From Glycomyces tritici (GTDB lineage: Bacteria; Actinomycetota; Actinomycetes; Mycobacteriales; Micromonosporaceae), in NCBI RefSeq assembly GCF_030403505.1, contig NZ_JAUEMJ010000002.1, positions 496,001 to 560,000 of the forward strand: a DNA stretch of 64,000 nucleotides, in the 5' to 3' direction. Position numbers and translations under genes: made by a program. Every line of letters begins with the position of its first letter. Positions within the stretch are counted from its first letter, which is position 1. The notes beneath the pieces were generated by a model that had not been told where the DNA came from, made no database searches, and was given only the letters and a program-made list of their open reading frames with translations. Shown one piece after another: positions 25,978-35,005 of the stretch.

Positions 25978-26007
25978 GCGGGCCCGGCACCTCGGTGCCG
26001 GGCCCGC
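25978..26007 (+). terminator. Hairpin after methyltransferase
   Basis: Perfect 13-14-bp GC-rich arms centred on 25992/25993, 10 bp after the stop codon. Confidence 0.8.
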
Positions 26008-26083
26008 CTTGCGCCGCAGCGGAACCGGGCCGAAGGGATAGGGTCGAGGCGAGTCGCCACACCCAGCGAGCGGAAGGGCCGCC

Positions 26084-26923
26084 ATGCCCCACATCGAACT
26101 CCCCCTCGGCACGATCTCCTATGAGGACACCGGTGCGGGCCCGGTGGTCCTGCTCCTCCACGGGCTCATCCAGAACGCCGCCGTCTGGCGCGCGGTCGCC
26201 GCCGATCTGGCCGCCGACCACCGCGTCATCACCCCGACCCTCCCCTACGGCAGCCACGCGGCGCCCATGAAGCCCGGCGCCGACCTGACCCCGCTGAGCA
26301 CCGCACGCCTCATCGGCGAGTTCGCCGACGCCCTTGGCCTCCCGCCCGACACGGTCTTCGTCGAGAACGACGCCGGACGCCTCCAGCAGCTCGCCGCCGA
26401 ACGCCCGGACCGGGTGGGCCGCATGGTCATCGCCGGATGCGAGGCCTTCGACAACTACCCGCCCCGAGGGGGCGGCACCCTGCTCCACGCCGCCGCGAGC
26501 ATCCCCGGCGGCATCCGCCTCCTCGCCCTGGCGCTCACGCCCCGGCCGCTGCGGCGCCTCCCCGGGACCGGCTTCGCCGCCATGACCGCGAAGGGAGTGC
26601 CGCACGACCTCACCGACGGCTGGCTCGCGCCGCTGCGCACCGACGCCGCCGTCCGCGCTGACCTCGTCAAGTACCTCAAGGGCACCCGCAAGACCGAGAT
26701 GCTCGAAGCGGCAGGGAGGCTCGCGGACTTCCCCAATCCGACACTCGTGGTGTGGGGCCGGCAGGACCGGATGATGCCGCCCGAGCACGGCCGCCGCCTC
26801 GCCGCGCTCATCCCCGGCGCCGAACTCCTGGAACTGGACGACTGCGGGACCCTCATCCCCGTCGACCGGCCGGAGGCGCTGGCCGCGGCCGTACGCGCGT
26901 TCGCCGCCGCGCACCGGGCCTAA
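26084..26923 (+). CDS. Alpha/beta hydrolase with altered catalytic motifs
   Basis: 279 aa, fold clear from LLLHGLIQNAAVWR (23-36) and the overall pattern. The nucleophile elbow reads ENDAGR (94-99): Asp96 replaces Ser, as in haloalkane-dehalogenase-like branches, but the flanking glycines of the usual GNDTGG are Glu and Arg. Near the C-terminus the expected catalytic His is missing (DDCGTLIPVDRPE). It may have lost hydrolysis or use other residues. Alone, with its own upstream region. Confidence 0.85.
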   Translation: MPHIELPLGTISYEDTGAGPVVLLLHGLIQNAAVWRAVAADLAADHRVITPTLPYGSHAAPMKPGADLTPLSTARLIGEFADALGLPPDTVFVENDAGRLQQLAAERPDRVGRMVIAGCEAFDNYPPRGGGTLLHAAASIPGGIRLLALALTPRPLRRLPGTGFAAMTAKGVPHDLTDGWLAPLRTDAAVRADLVKYLKGTRKTEMLEAAGRLADFPNPTLVVWGRQDRMMPPEHGRRLAALIPGAELLELDDCGTLIPVDRPEALAAAVRAFAAAHRA

Positions 26924-27214
26924 AGGTAGTCCCGCAACGAACAAGCACTCAACGAGACATTGAGCCGCCATACCTCGAGTGATCCGTCGGGGCCTCCCGA
27001 CGAGCAGCTCACGGTGAGCGGGATGATTCCCCAGCACGCTGCCCGCAGCACTCCGGTATTCAACGGCGAGGGCCAGATCCTTCTGGTCCACAGCCGCCGC
27101 TTTGACACCGTGCGACGACCCCGACTGCGGCTGATCATGAGTACCGTACGGACGGCGCTCCGGCGGTATCGTAAAAGGCAGCACCCCGAACACTAGAGAT
27201 CCGGACGCGCCGCC
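26924..27214. other. Gap with no convincing gene
   Basis: About 290 bp. A 78-codon + frame (26960-27196) has no ribosome site or family match and atypical composition; the opposite strand also has open frames. It may be a decayed remnant; nothing else is visible. Confidence 0.4.
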
Positions 27215-27508
27215 ATGCTCGACCCCTTCACCGACGCACCCATTCCGCCCCAGGGCGATCGACCCCCCGAGAACGGCATCGGCATCACCGCGCTCGTCCT
27301 CGGGCTGATCGCGTTTGCGCTCCTGTGGGTGCCCATGCTCTACCTCTTCACCTGGCCAGTCGGCCTACTGGCGGTCGTATTCGGCGCCATCGGCCTCAAC
27401 CGGGCCCGCACCGGCCTCGCCACCAACCGCAGCACTGCGGCCGGCGGGTTCTTCAGCGGGCTCGGCGCACTGGTCGTCATGGCCCTGGCCGTGCTCATCA
27501 CCCTCTAG
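27215..27508 (+). CDS. DUF4190-like small membrane protein
   Basis: 97 aa: Pro-rich cytosolic N-terminus, then two or three helices (about 22-58 and 77-96) with the DUF4190 pattern ALVLGLIAF ... FGAIGLNRAR ... GGFFSGL. Function unknown. A similar protein is encoded at 63681. Confidence 0.82.
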   Translation: MLDPFTDAPIPPQGDRPPENGIGITALVLGLIAFALLWVPMLYLFTWPVGLLAVVFGAIGLNRARTGLATNRSTAAGGFFSGLGALVVMALAVLITL

Positions 27509-27688
27509 GACGACCCACTCCAGTTTCTCTGACGCGTATGCCATCGGTCCAAAGGGGACCGTGCTCGCCCAAGGCGCTCGCCAGAGAGGGCGAATCTGTC
27601 GTAGTCGGCGAGTCGAGGACCCATTAGCGCGGAACGCCGCAGGCACCGGGCCTGCGCAACGCCGTCCGCATCGGCCCTGAACGCGAAG

Positions 27689-27719
27689 CGCCGCCCCCGC
27701 CGCGACGGCGGGGGCGGCG
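27689..27719. terminator. Hairpin between DUF4190 gene and osmoprotectant operon
   Basis: Perfect 14-bp arms (27689-27702, 27706-27719) with loop CGA, 13 bp beyond the end of the convergent substrate-binding protein gene and followed by TTGTT on the + strand. Confidence 0.8.
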
Positions 27720-27732
27720 TTGTTCGTCGCGG

Positions 27733-28635
27733 TTAGCCGAGGTTCGCTTCGGCGAGCCAGTCCTTCGCGATCGTCTCGGCCGGCAGCTCCTCGTTCACGC
27801 TGCGCGAGTTCATGGCCAGCAGGTCCTCCGGGGTCATCGCCGCGCTCACGGCATTGATGACGGCCGCGGCCTCGTCGTCCACGTTGTCGCTCGCGAGCGG
27901 CACCACGTGCGAGGCCAAGAACAGGCCCTTGGTGTCCTGCAAGGAGACCAGGTCGTTCGCCGCGACCGACGGGTCGGCGGTGTAGATGATGGCGAGCTGG
28001 ATGTCGCCGTCGTTGAGCGCCTGCACCGTGAGCGGGCCGCCGCCGTCCTCAATGGGCGTGAAGCCGACCTCGACGCCGTACGTGTCGAGCAGGCCCTGCG
28101 GGCCGTTCGGGCGGTTCTCCGCCTCGGAGTTGGCGCCCATGGTCATCGGCGAGGTCACGTTCGCCAGGTCGTCCACTGTGGTGAGCGACCATTCGTCGGC
28201 GAACGCCCGCGTCACCGTGTACGAGTCCTGGTCGGTCGCGGGCGACTGGTCGAGCACCCGCAGGCCGTCAGGGGTGGCCCCCTGCAGGGCCGCGTACACG
28301 TCCTCGCTCAGCCGCGCCTCGGTGTCGGGCTCCCAGTACTGCAGCAGCGGGCCCGTGTACTCGGGGAACAGGTCGATCGAGCCGCCCTCGATCTCCGGCA
28401 GGTAGGCCTCGCGCTGGCCTATCCGGAACTGGCGGTCCACGGTGAACCCGGCGTCCTCGAGGGACTGGGCGTACACCTCGGCGATGATCTCGCTGGAGTA
28501 GTAGTCCTGCGAGCCGATCACGATGGTGTCGCCGTCCGACTCGCCGCTGGAGAGCGGGTCCCCGGACGAGCAGGCCGTGGCGGTCAGGACGGCCGCGAGC
28601 GCGACCGCGCCCAAGGCCTTGGAGCGGGTGTTCAT
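27733..28635 (-). CDS. Glycine betaine/osmoprotectant substrate-binding lipoprotein
   Basis: 300 aa. Signal peptide with lipobox TATACSSG (acylated Cys about 22), then an OpuAC-like binding domain (OsmF/OpuCC branch) with DYYSSEIIAEVYAQSLEDAG and FPEYTGPLLQYW, the latter shaping the quaternary-amine aromatic box. Last gene of a four-gene operon; start overlaps the preceding stop by 4 bp (ATGA). Confidence 0.92.
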   Translation of the reverse strand: MNTRSKALGAVALAAVLTATACSSGDPLSSGESDGDTIVIGSQDYYSSEIIAEVYAQSLEDAGFTVDRQFRIGQREAYLPEIEGGSIDLFPEYTGPLLQYWEPDTEARLSEDVYAALQGATPDGLRVLDQSPATDQDSYTVTRAFADEWSLTTVDDLANVTSPMTMGANSEAENRPNGPQGLLDTYGVEVGFTPIEDGGGPLTVQALNDGDIQLAIIYTADPSVAANDLVSLQDTKGLFLASHVVPLASDNVDDEAAAVINAVSAAMTPEDLLAMNSRSVNEELPAETIAKDWLAEANLG

Positions 28636-29351
28636 ACGAGTTCCTTCTCTCGGGGACTTTCGGGCGCGCCCACCGCGTCGTCGGACCGGGCGGTCGCGGC
28701 GATGCGCCCGGCCGCCCGGCGCTGCGCGGCGGCGAAGAGGAGTTCGAGCACGAGGGCCAGCGCGGCGACGAGGAGCGCTCCGGCGAGCATCTCGGCGTAG
28801 TCGCGGGATTTGAGGCCGGAGAACAGGTAGCGGCCGAGGCCGAAGTCCGCGGTGTAGGCGGCGAGGGTGGCGGTGGCGACGACCTGGAGGGTGGCGGCGC
28901 GCAGGCCGCCGATGATCACCGGTGCGGCCAAGGGGATCTCGACTTGGAGGACGACTTGGCGGGGGCTCATGCCGATGGCCTTGGCGGCGCCGGTGGTGTC
29001 GGTGCCGACGTTCTGGACGCCCGCGTAGGCGCCGGCGAGGACGGACGGGACGGCGAGCACGATGAGCGCCAGGAGCGGTGCTTCGAGGCCGATGCCGAGG
29101 GCGAGGCCGAGGAGGGTGAGGAGGCCGAGGGTGGGGATGGCGCGGGCGGCGCCGGCGATGGCGCCGATGAGGCCGGCGCCTCTGCGGGCGTGTCCGATGA
29201 GGATGCCGGCGGGGAGGGCGAGGACCGCGGCGGCGGCGACTGCGGCGAACGTGATGGTGAGGTGCTGGAGGACGCGGGTGGGCACGCCGCCCGGGCCGGT
29301 CCAGTGGGCCGGGTCGGTGAGCCAGGCGAGGGCGTCGAGGAAGAGGTTCAT
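28632..29351 (-). CDS. Osmoprotectant ABC transporter permease 2
   Basis: 239 aa, five to six helices, with the EAA-type cytosolic loop around GAAKAIGMSPRQVVLQVEIPLAAPVI. Pairs with the other permease to form the membrane channel. ATGA overlaps at both ends. Confidence 0.92.
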   Translation of the reverse strand: MNLFLDALAWLTDPAHWTGPGGVPTRVLQHLTITFAAVAAAAVLALPAGILIGHARRGAGLIGAIAGAARAIPTLGLLTLLGLALGIGLEAPLLALIVLAVPSVLAGAYAGVQNVGTDTTGAAKAIGMSPRQVVLQVEIPLAAPVIIGGLRAATLQVVATATLAAYTADFGLGRYLFSGLKSRDYAEMLAGALLVAALALVLELLFAAAQRRAAGRIAATARSDDAVGAPESPREKELV

Positions 29352-30016
29352 ACGGTTTTCTCCTGCGGGAGGAGGCGTTCGCGGCGGGTGGCGGCCCAGG
29401 GGGTGAGGAGGCGGCCGGCGGTGACGAGGAGGGCGTCGAAGAGGAGGGCGAGTGCCATGGTGGCGATGACGCCGGTGGCGACTTCGGCGGGGATGCCGCG
29501 CTGGAAGCCGTCGGTGAGGAGGGTGCCGAGGCTGGGCACGCCGATGAGCGCGCCGATGGTGACGAGGCTGACCGTGGAGACGGCGACGACGCGGATGCCC
29601 GCGAGGAGTACGGGGAGGGCGAGGGGGAGGTCGACGCGCCAGAAGACGCTGCGGGGCGAGTGGCCGACGGCGACTGCGGCTTCGCGGACGCGGGGGTCGA
29701 CGGAGCCGAAGGCGTCGGCGGCGGTGCGCACCAGCAGGGCGACGCCGTAGACGGTGAGGGCGATGACCATGGTGGCGGGCGAGCGCAGGGGGATGCCGAA
29801 GATCGCGGGGATGATGATGAGCAGGGGCAGGGCGGGGATGGCGTAGAGGAGGCTGGCGGCGCCGAGGAGCGGGCCGCCGAGGCGGGGGCGCCGCTCGGCG
29901 AGGCGTCCGATGGGGACGGCGAGGAGGACGCTGAGCAGGATCGCGGGGGCGCTGAGCAGGAGGTGGTCGCGGGTGAGTTCGATGACCTGCGGCCAGTTCA
30001 GGGAGAGCCAGGTCAA
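29348..30016 (-). CDS. Osmoprotectant ABC transporter permease 1
   Basis: 222 aa, about five helices, EAA loop VREAAVAVGHSPRSVFWRVDLPLALPV. Second gene of the operon; 4-bp overlaps with the ATPase upstream and permease 2 downstream. Confidence 0.92.
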   Translation of the reverse strand: MTWLSLNWPQVIELTRDHLLLSAPAILLSVLLAVPIGRLAERRPRLGGPLLGAASLLYAIPALPLLIIIPAIFGIPLRSPATMVIALTVYGVALLVRTAADAFGSVDPRVREAAVAVGHSPRSVFWRVDLPLALPVLLAGIRVVAVSTVSLVTIGALIGVPSLGTLLTDGFQRGIPAEVATGVIATMALALLFDALLVTAGRLLTPWAATRRERLLPQEKTV

Positions 30017-30825
30017 GACGCGAGCACCCCCACGGGCCGCCCCGTGGCGTCGACGGCGATGGTGCGGCCGTCCACTTCGGTGGTGTGGAGTTCGCGTTCG
30101 GCGCGGTCGGCGCCGACGAAGTCGCGCACGAAGTCGTCGGCGGGCGCGCCGAGGATCTCGGCGGGGGTGCCGCGCTGGGCGATGACGCCGCCTTCGCGCA
30201 GGACGACGACCTCGTCGCCGAGGAGGAAGGCCTCGTCGATGTCGTGGGTGACGAACACGATGGTCTTGCGGAGGTCGGCCTGGAGGCGCAGGAGTTCCTC
30301 CTGGAGTTCGCGGCGCATGATCGGGTCGACGGCGCCGAAGGGCTCGTCCATGAGCAGGATGTCCGGGTCGGCGGCGAGGGCGCGGGCGACGCCGACGCGC
30401 TGCTGCTGGCCGCCGGAGAGCTGGCCGGGGTAGCGGCTGCCGACCTTGGGGTCGAGGCCGACGCGTTCGAGGAGTTCGCCTGCGGCCGTGCGGGCCCGGC
30501 GCTTGGGGACGCCGTTGAGGACGGGCACGGTGGCGATGTTGTCGATGACGCTGCGGTGCGGGAGGAGGCCGCCGTGCTGGAGCACGTAGCCGATGGAGCG
30601 GCGCAGGGCGACGGGGTCGCGGTCGCGGACGTCCTCGCCGTCGATGAGGACGCGGCCGGAGGTGGGTTCGACCATGCGGTTGACGGTGCGCAGGAGGGTG
30701 GACTTGCCCGAGCCGGAGGAGCCGACCAGCACCACGGTGGTGTGGGAGGGGACGACCAGTGAGAAGTCGGCGACGGCCGCTGGATGGCCCGGATAGGTCT
30801 TCGACACCGTTTCGAACTCGATCAC
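30013..30825 (-). CDS. Osmoprotectant ABC transporter ATP-binding protein
   Basis: 270 aa. Walker A GSSGSGKST, signature LSGGQQQRV, Walker B ILLMDEPFGAVDP and H-loop VTHDIDEA are intact; it is shorter than ProV, lacking tandem CBS domains, as in the OpuC/YehX branch. GTG start chosen because AGGGA lies 8 nt upstream and homology begins at IEFETVSKTYPG. First gene of the operon; import of betaine, carnitine or choline under osmotic stress is the likely role. Confidence 0.92.
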   Translation of the reverse strand: MIEFETVSKTYPGHPAAVADFSLVVPSHTTVVLVGSSGSGKSTLLRTVNRMVEPTSGRVLIDGEDVRDRDPVALRRSIGYVLQHGGLLPHRSVIDNIATVPVLNGVPKRRARTAAGELLERVGLDPKVGSRYPGQLSGGQQQRVGVARALAADPDILLMDEPFGAVDPIMRRELQEELLRLQADLRKTIVFVTHDIDEAFLLGDEVVVLREGGVIAQRGTPAEILGAPADDFVRDFVGADRAERELHTTEVDGRTIAVDATGRPVGVLAS

Positions 30826-31078
30826 AGCGGTTCCCTGGAAGATATGGGCAAAGCGGTCACGCACAGTCTATACAACCGAGCGGCGCGCTTTTTCGTACTT
30901 GCAATCGAAGCCCGACAGTCCTGAGTGTCCTGTCGGGGCCAAGCGCGCACCGGTCTTAGGACCTGCGGCGGACCGCGCCCGGGCCGCTGGTCCGATGGCG
31001 GCGCGCCCCGGCGGCCCTAGCGTTGGGCGGGCCGTCAGGGACCGGATCCCGGTCCCCGCGAACCGAAAGGGCACTGCC

Positions 31079-31897
31079 ATGACCATCCTGATCACCGGCG
31101 CGACCGGGAACGTCGGCCGCCACCTCGTCGAGCGGCTGCACGCCGCCGGGCATCCGGTGCGCGCCCTCACCCGCGACCCTGCCAAGGCGGACCTGCCTGC
31201 GGGCGTTGACGTCCGGGCCGGGGACTTCACCGACTTCGCGAGCCTCGAGGCCGCCCTCGAAGGCGCCACCGCACTGCACCTCCTCACCACGTTCGGGCCC
31301 GGGAACACCACGGTCCCCGGCAGCCGCGACCTGGTCGCCGCCGCGGTCAAGGCCGGCGTGCTGCGCGTGACGCTGCTCTGGAACGGCTACGCCGGGCCCG
31401 TCGAGGAGGCGGTGGAGGATTCCGAGCTCGCGTACACGCACCTGCGGCCCGGCGAGTTCATGTCGAACGCGCTCAGCTGGGCCGAGACGATCCGCGCCGG
31501 AGGCGTCGTGCGCGAGGCCTACGGCGAGGTCGGGCACTCCCCCGTCGACGTGCGCGACATCGCCGACGTGGCCGCCCTCGCGCTCACCGAGGACGGGCAC
31601 GCCGGGAAGGCGTACGTCCTCACCGGGCCCGAAGTGCTCACCGCGCCCCAGCAGGTCGCGCGCATCGCTGACGCGATCGGCCGGGACGTGCGGTACGAGG
31701 CCGAGGACCGCGAAGACGCCAAGGAGCGCATGCGCGCCCTGGGCATCGAAGAGCAGGCCATCGACTACGTGCTCGACTGGCGGGCCGACCCGCCCGAGTT
31801 CGCCAGCCAGGTCTTCCCCACCGTCGCCGAGGTCACCGGCCGGCCCGCGCGGACCTTCGCCGCCTGGGCCCACGACCACGCCGACTCGTTCCGCTAG
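31079..31897 (+). CDS. NmrA-type NAD(P)-binding protein
   Basis: 272 aa atypical SDR with TGATGNVG at the N-terminus, no YxxxK, and the C-terminal signature VTGRPARTFAAWAHDHADSFR shared (with changes) with proteins at 9016 and 50253. AAAGGG precedes the ATG. No regulator is adjacent here, unlike the other copies; the osmoprotectant operon diverges upstream. Confidence 0.9.
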   Translation: MTILITGATGNVGRHLVERLHAAGHPVRALTRDPAKADLPAGVDVRAGDFTDFASLEAALEGATALHLLTTFGPGNTTVPGSRDLVAAAVKAGVLRVTLLWNGYAGPVEEAVEDSELAYTHLRPGEFMSNALSWAETIRAGGVVREAYGEVGHSPVDVRDIADVAALALTEDGHAGKAYVLTGPEVLTAPQQVARIADAIGRDVRYEAEDREDAKERMRALGIEEQAIDYVLDWRADPPEFASQVFPTVAEVTGRPARTFAAWAHDHADSFR

Positions 31898-32046
31898 TGG
31901 ATCGGCCCCGGCCGGGCCGGGGCCGATTCGCAGGTCACGCCGTGTTCCGGATTACTCCGGTCGGTGGCCGGGAACCCGTTTCGCGCGGTATCGTCCACCG
32001 GTCGGACCGGACCGCTGGGCCCGGTCCCCGAGAAGGAGTGACCGTC

Positions 32047-33990
32047 GTGACCGCCCAGTCCGAGGCAGCGCCGAGCCCAGGACCCGCGCCCACCGCCCGC
32101 GGGGCGCTGCGGCTCGCCCTCGTCGTCGGCGCGCTCGGCGTCGTCTTCGGCGACATCGGCACGAGCCCGATCTACGCCCTCCAGACCCTCTTCAACCCCG
32201 CCGACCCGCACCCCGTGCCCATCGACGACAACAACGTCTACGGACTCATCTCCCTCATCTTCTGGTCGATGACCCTCATCGTCACCGTCTTCTACGTCGC
32301 CCTCGCCATGCGCGCCGACAACGACGGCGAAGGCGGCATCATGGCCCTCATCACCCTCATCCGCCGCCACGGCGCCCACCGCGGCCGCCGCACCACGCTC
32401 GTCCTCGCCGCCCTCGGCATCTTCGGCGCCGCGCTCTTCCTCGGCGACAGCATGATCACCCCCGCCATCTCCGTGCTCTCCGCCGTCGAGGGCCTCAAGG
32501 TCATCGACCCGCGCCTCGACGTCTGGGTCGTGCCCATCACCGCCGTGATCATCGTGCTGCTCTTCGGGTTCCAGCGCAAAGGCACCGCCGCCATCGGCCG
32601 CCTCTTCGGCCCCGTGATGATCATCTGGTTCCTCACCCTCGCCGCGCTCGGCGTCGGCGGGATCGGCCACCACCCCGAGATCCTCCGCGCCCTCTCCCCC
32701 GCCTACGCCGCCCAGTTCCTCGCCGGCCACTTCCACATCGCGTTCTTCGCCCTCGCCGCCGTCGTGCTCACCTTCACCGGCGCCGAAGCGCTCTACGCCG
32801 ACATGGGCCACTTCGGGCGCCGCTCCATCACCGCCGGCTGGATCCTCCTGGTCTTCCCCTCACTCCTGCTCAACTACATGGGCCAGGGCGCGATGATCCT
32901 CGAGAGCCCCGCCAACGTGAGCGGCCCGTTCTTCCTCCTCGCACCCGAATGGGGCCGCGCCCCGCTCACCGTCCTCGCCACCGCCGCCACCGTGATCGCC
33001 TCCCAGGCCGTCATCACCGGCGCGTACTCCGTCGCCTCCCAGGCCTCCAAACTCGGGTACCTGCCGCGCCTGCGCATCAGCCACACCTCCGAGCACGAGA
33101 TCGGGCAGATCTACGTGCCCTGGATCAACTGGATGCTCCTGGTCTCCGTGCTCACCCTCGTGTTCGCGTTCCGCAGCTCCGCGTCCCTCGCCTACGCGTA
33201 CGGCATGGCCGTCATCGGCACCATCACCATCGTGACGCTCCTGTACTGCTACGTCGCCCGCACGCTCTGGCGCGCCCCGCGCTGGCTCGTCCTCACCGGC
33301 GGCGGCCTGCTGCTCGCCTTCAACCTGCTGTTCCTCGCCGCCAACACCACCAAGCTCGTCCACGGCGCCTGGCTGCCGCTCGTCATCGGCATCACCGCGT
33401 TCACCGTCATGGTCACCTGGCAGCGCGGCCGCGAGATCGTCACCGCCGAACGCCTCCGCCGCGAAGGCCCCCTCGACGGCTTCCTCGCCCGGCTCCAGCA
33501 GGGCGAACCCAAGGTCGCCCAAGTGCCCGGCACCGCCGTGTTCCTCAACCGCGGCGCCTTGACCGCGCCACTCGCCATGCGCGCCAACATGGAACGCAAC
33601 CACGTCCGCCACGCCACCATCGTCGTCATGTCCGTCGAGACCGAGCCCGTGCCGCGCGTCCCCGACGCTGAACGCGTGGTCGTGCGCAGCCTCGGCGCCG
33701 CCGACGAGGGCATCGTCCACATCACCGCCCGCTACGGCTACATGGAGCCCCAGGACGTGCCCGCCGCGCTCCGCCTCGCCAAGGCGCAGGCCCCCGGCCG
33801 CGGCCTGAAACTGCGCGACACCACGTACTTCCTCTCCACGATCCAACTGCGCGGCGGCCCCGACCCGACCATGGCCGCCTGGCGCAAGCGCCTGTTCATC
33901 GCCACCGCCCACATCACCGCCGACGCCGCCGACCACTTCAAACTGCCGCGCGACCACACCGTCATCATGGGCTCCCAGATCGAGGTCTAG
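32047..33990 (+). CDS. kup: Kup-type potassium uptake protein
   Basis: 647 aa, twelve predicted helices (about 20-450) followed by a cytosolic C-terminal domain. Family signatures GALGVVFGDIGTSPIYAL and the acidic/gating segment FLGDSMITPAISVLSA are clear. K+/H+ symport is the known role and complements the neighbouring osmoprotectant importer in osmoadaptation. GTG start chosen since GAAGGAG is 8 nt before it; a GTG at 32038 is an alternative. Confidence 0.95.
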   Translation: MTAQSEAAPSPGPAPTARGALRLALVVGALGVVFGDIGTSPIYALQTLFNPADPHPVPIDDNNVYGLISLIFWSMTLIVTVFYVALAMRADNDGEGGIMALITLIRRHGAHRGRRTTLVLAALGIFGAALFLGDSMITPAISVLSAVEGLKVIDPRLDVWVVPITAVIIVLLFGFQRKGTAAIGRLFGPVMIIWFLTLAALGVGGIGHHPEILRALSPAYAAQFLAGHFHIAFFALAAVVLTFTGAEALYADMGHFGRRSITAGWILLVFPSLLLNYMGQGAMILESPANVSGPFFLLAPEWGRAPLTVLATAATVIASQAVITGAYSVASQASKLGYLPRLRISHTSEHEIGQIYVPWINWMLLVSVLTLVFAFRSSASLAYAYGMAVIGTITIVTLLYCYVARTLWRAPRWLVLTGGGLLLAFNLLFLAANTTKLVHGAWLPLVIGITAFTVMVTWQRGREIVTAERLRREGPLDGFLARLQQGEPKVAQVPGTAVFLNRGALTAPLAMRANMERNHVRHATIVVMSVETEPVPRVPDAERVVVRSLGAADEGIVHITARYGYMEPQDVPAALRLAKAQAPGRGLKLRDTTYFLSTIQLRGGPDPTMAAWRKRLFIATAHITADAADHFKLPRDHTVIMGSQIEV

Positions 33991-33999
33991 ACACGCCGA

Positions 34000-34029
34000 A
34001 ACGGCCCGCGGGGGCTCCCGCGGGCCGTT
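34000..34029. terminator. Bidirectional hairpin between kup and QOR2-like gene
   Basis: Perfect 13-bp arms AACGGCCCGCGGG and complement with loop GGCT, between convergent stops at 33990 and 34042. Confidence 0.85.
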
Positions 34030-34041
34030 CGGTTCGTCGCC

Positions 34042-34908
34042 TTATGCCCGAGCGGCCGCGAGGCCCTCGGTGATCGAGTGCGCGATCGGGGTCGTCGGAC
34101 GCCCGATGAGCTTCGCGAGGTCACCGGTCTGCACGGCCAGCACGCCGCGCGAGATGCCCTCGTCGACGCCCACGAAGACCGCCGCGACCGGGTCGGGCAG
34201 ACCCGCCCCGACCAGGATCTCGCGGTGGACGTCCGCCGGCACCCGGTTGACCGGCAGCTCGGAGCCGAGCTGGCGCGACGCCTCGGCGGCGTACTCCTCG
34301 AAGGTCCAGACCTCGTCGCCGCTGAGCTCGTACGCCCGGTTCTCGTGGCCTTCGGCGGTGAGCACGGCGACGGCGGCGGCCGCGTAGTCCGCGCGCGCGG
34401 CGGTGGCGACCTTGGCGCCCTCGGCCGAGCTGGTCAAGACGCCGCCGTTGGCGATGGCCGTGCCCAGGCCCCCCGTGTAGACCTCGTGGTAGAAGCCGTT
34501 GCGCAGCAGCACGTACGGCAGGCCCGAGTCGATCAGGTACCGCTCGGTGATCTGGTGCTCGCGGGCGAGCTCGATGTCGGCGGCCGGGCCGCCGAGGATG
34601 CTGGTGTAGCCCAGGAGCGCGACGTTCGCGCGCTTCGCCGCGTCGATGACCGCCTTGTGCTGCGGCACGCGCTGGCCCACCTCGCTGCCGGAGATGAGGA
34701 GGACCTTCTCGCCTTCGCGGAAGGCGTCGACGAGGGAGGCCGGGTCGCTGTAGTCGGCGACGCGGACCTCGACGCCGAGCTCGCCGAAGCGGGCGGCCTT
34801 GGCGGCGTCGCGCACGACGACGGCGATCTGCTCCACGGGGACCTCGTTGACGAGGCCTTCGACGACGAGCTGGCCCAGGTTGCCAGTGGCACCGGTGACG
34901 ACGATCAT
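34042..34908 (-). CDS. NAD(P)H quinone oxidoreductase QOR2/YtfG-like
   Basis: 288 aa atypical SDR: TGATGNLG motif, LLISGSEVGQRVPQHKAVIDAA and NGFYHEVYT are typical of the YtfG/QOR2 group, which reduces quinones with NADPH. Start at the ATG after AAGGAG. Divergent from an HxlR gene, the same arrangement known for ytfG-ytfH in E. coli and qor2-qorR in corynebacteria, so quinone-responsive repression is likely. Confidence 0.9.
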   Translation of the reverse strand: MIVVTGATGNLGQLVVEGLVNEVPVEQIAVVVRDAAKAARFGELGVEVRVADYSDPASLVDAFREGEKVLLISGSEVGQRVPQHKAVIDAAKRANVALLGYTSILGGPAADIELAREHQITERYLIDSGLPYVLLRNGFYHEVYTGGLGTAIANGGVLTSSAEGAKVATAARADYAAAAVAVLTAEGHENRAYELSGDEVWTFEEYAAEASRQLGSELPVNRVPADVHREILVGAGLPDPVAAVFVGVDEGISRGVLAVQTGDLAKLIGRPTTPIAHSITEGLAAARA

Positions 34909-34941
34909 TGCTTGCTCCTTCAACTGTCGGTTGCGTCTACC

Positions 34942-34968
34942 ATTGCACTTACGAAATGAAAGCACAAT
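34942..34968. promoter_or_regulatory. Imperfect inverted repeat, candidate QorR-like operator
   Basis: ATTGCACTT (34942-34950) and AAAGCACAAT (34959-34968) form an imperfect dyad in the short, unusually A/T-rich gap between the divergent QOR2-like and HxlR genes. Confidence 0.45.
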
Positions 34969-35005
34969 CTTTTGGAAAGCACTGTTGCGGAGGTAACATC
35001 GCGTC

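Noticed and set aside
26960..27196. 78-codon frame containing VFNGEGQILLVHS, faintly Nudix-like
   Set aside because: Lacks the Nudix box, ribosome site and plausible C-terminus; at most a remnant.
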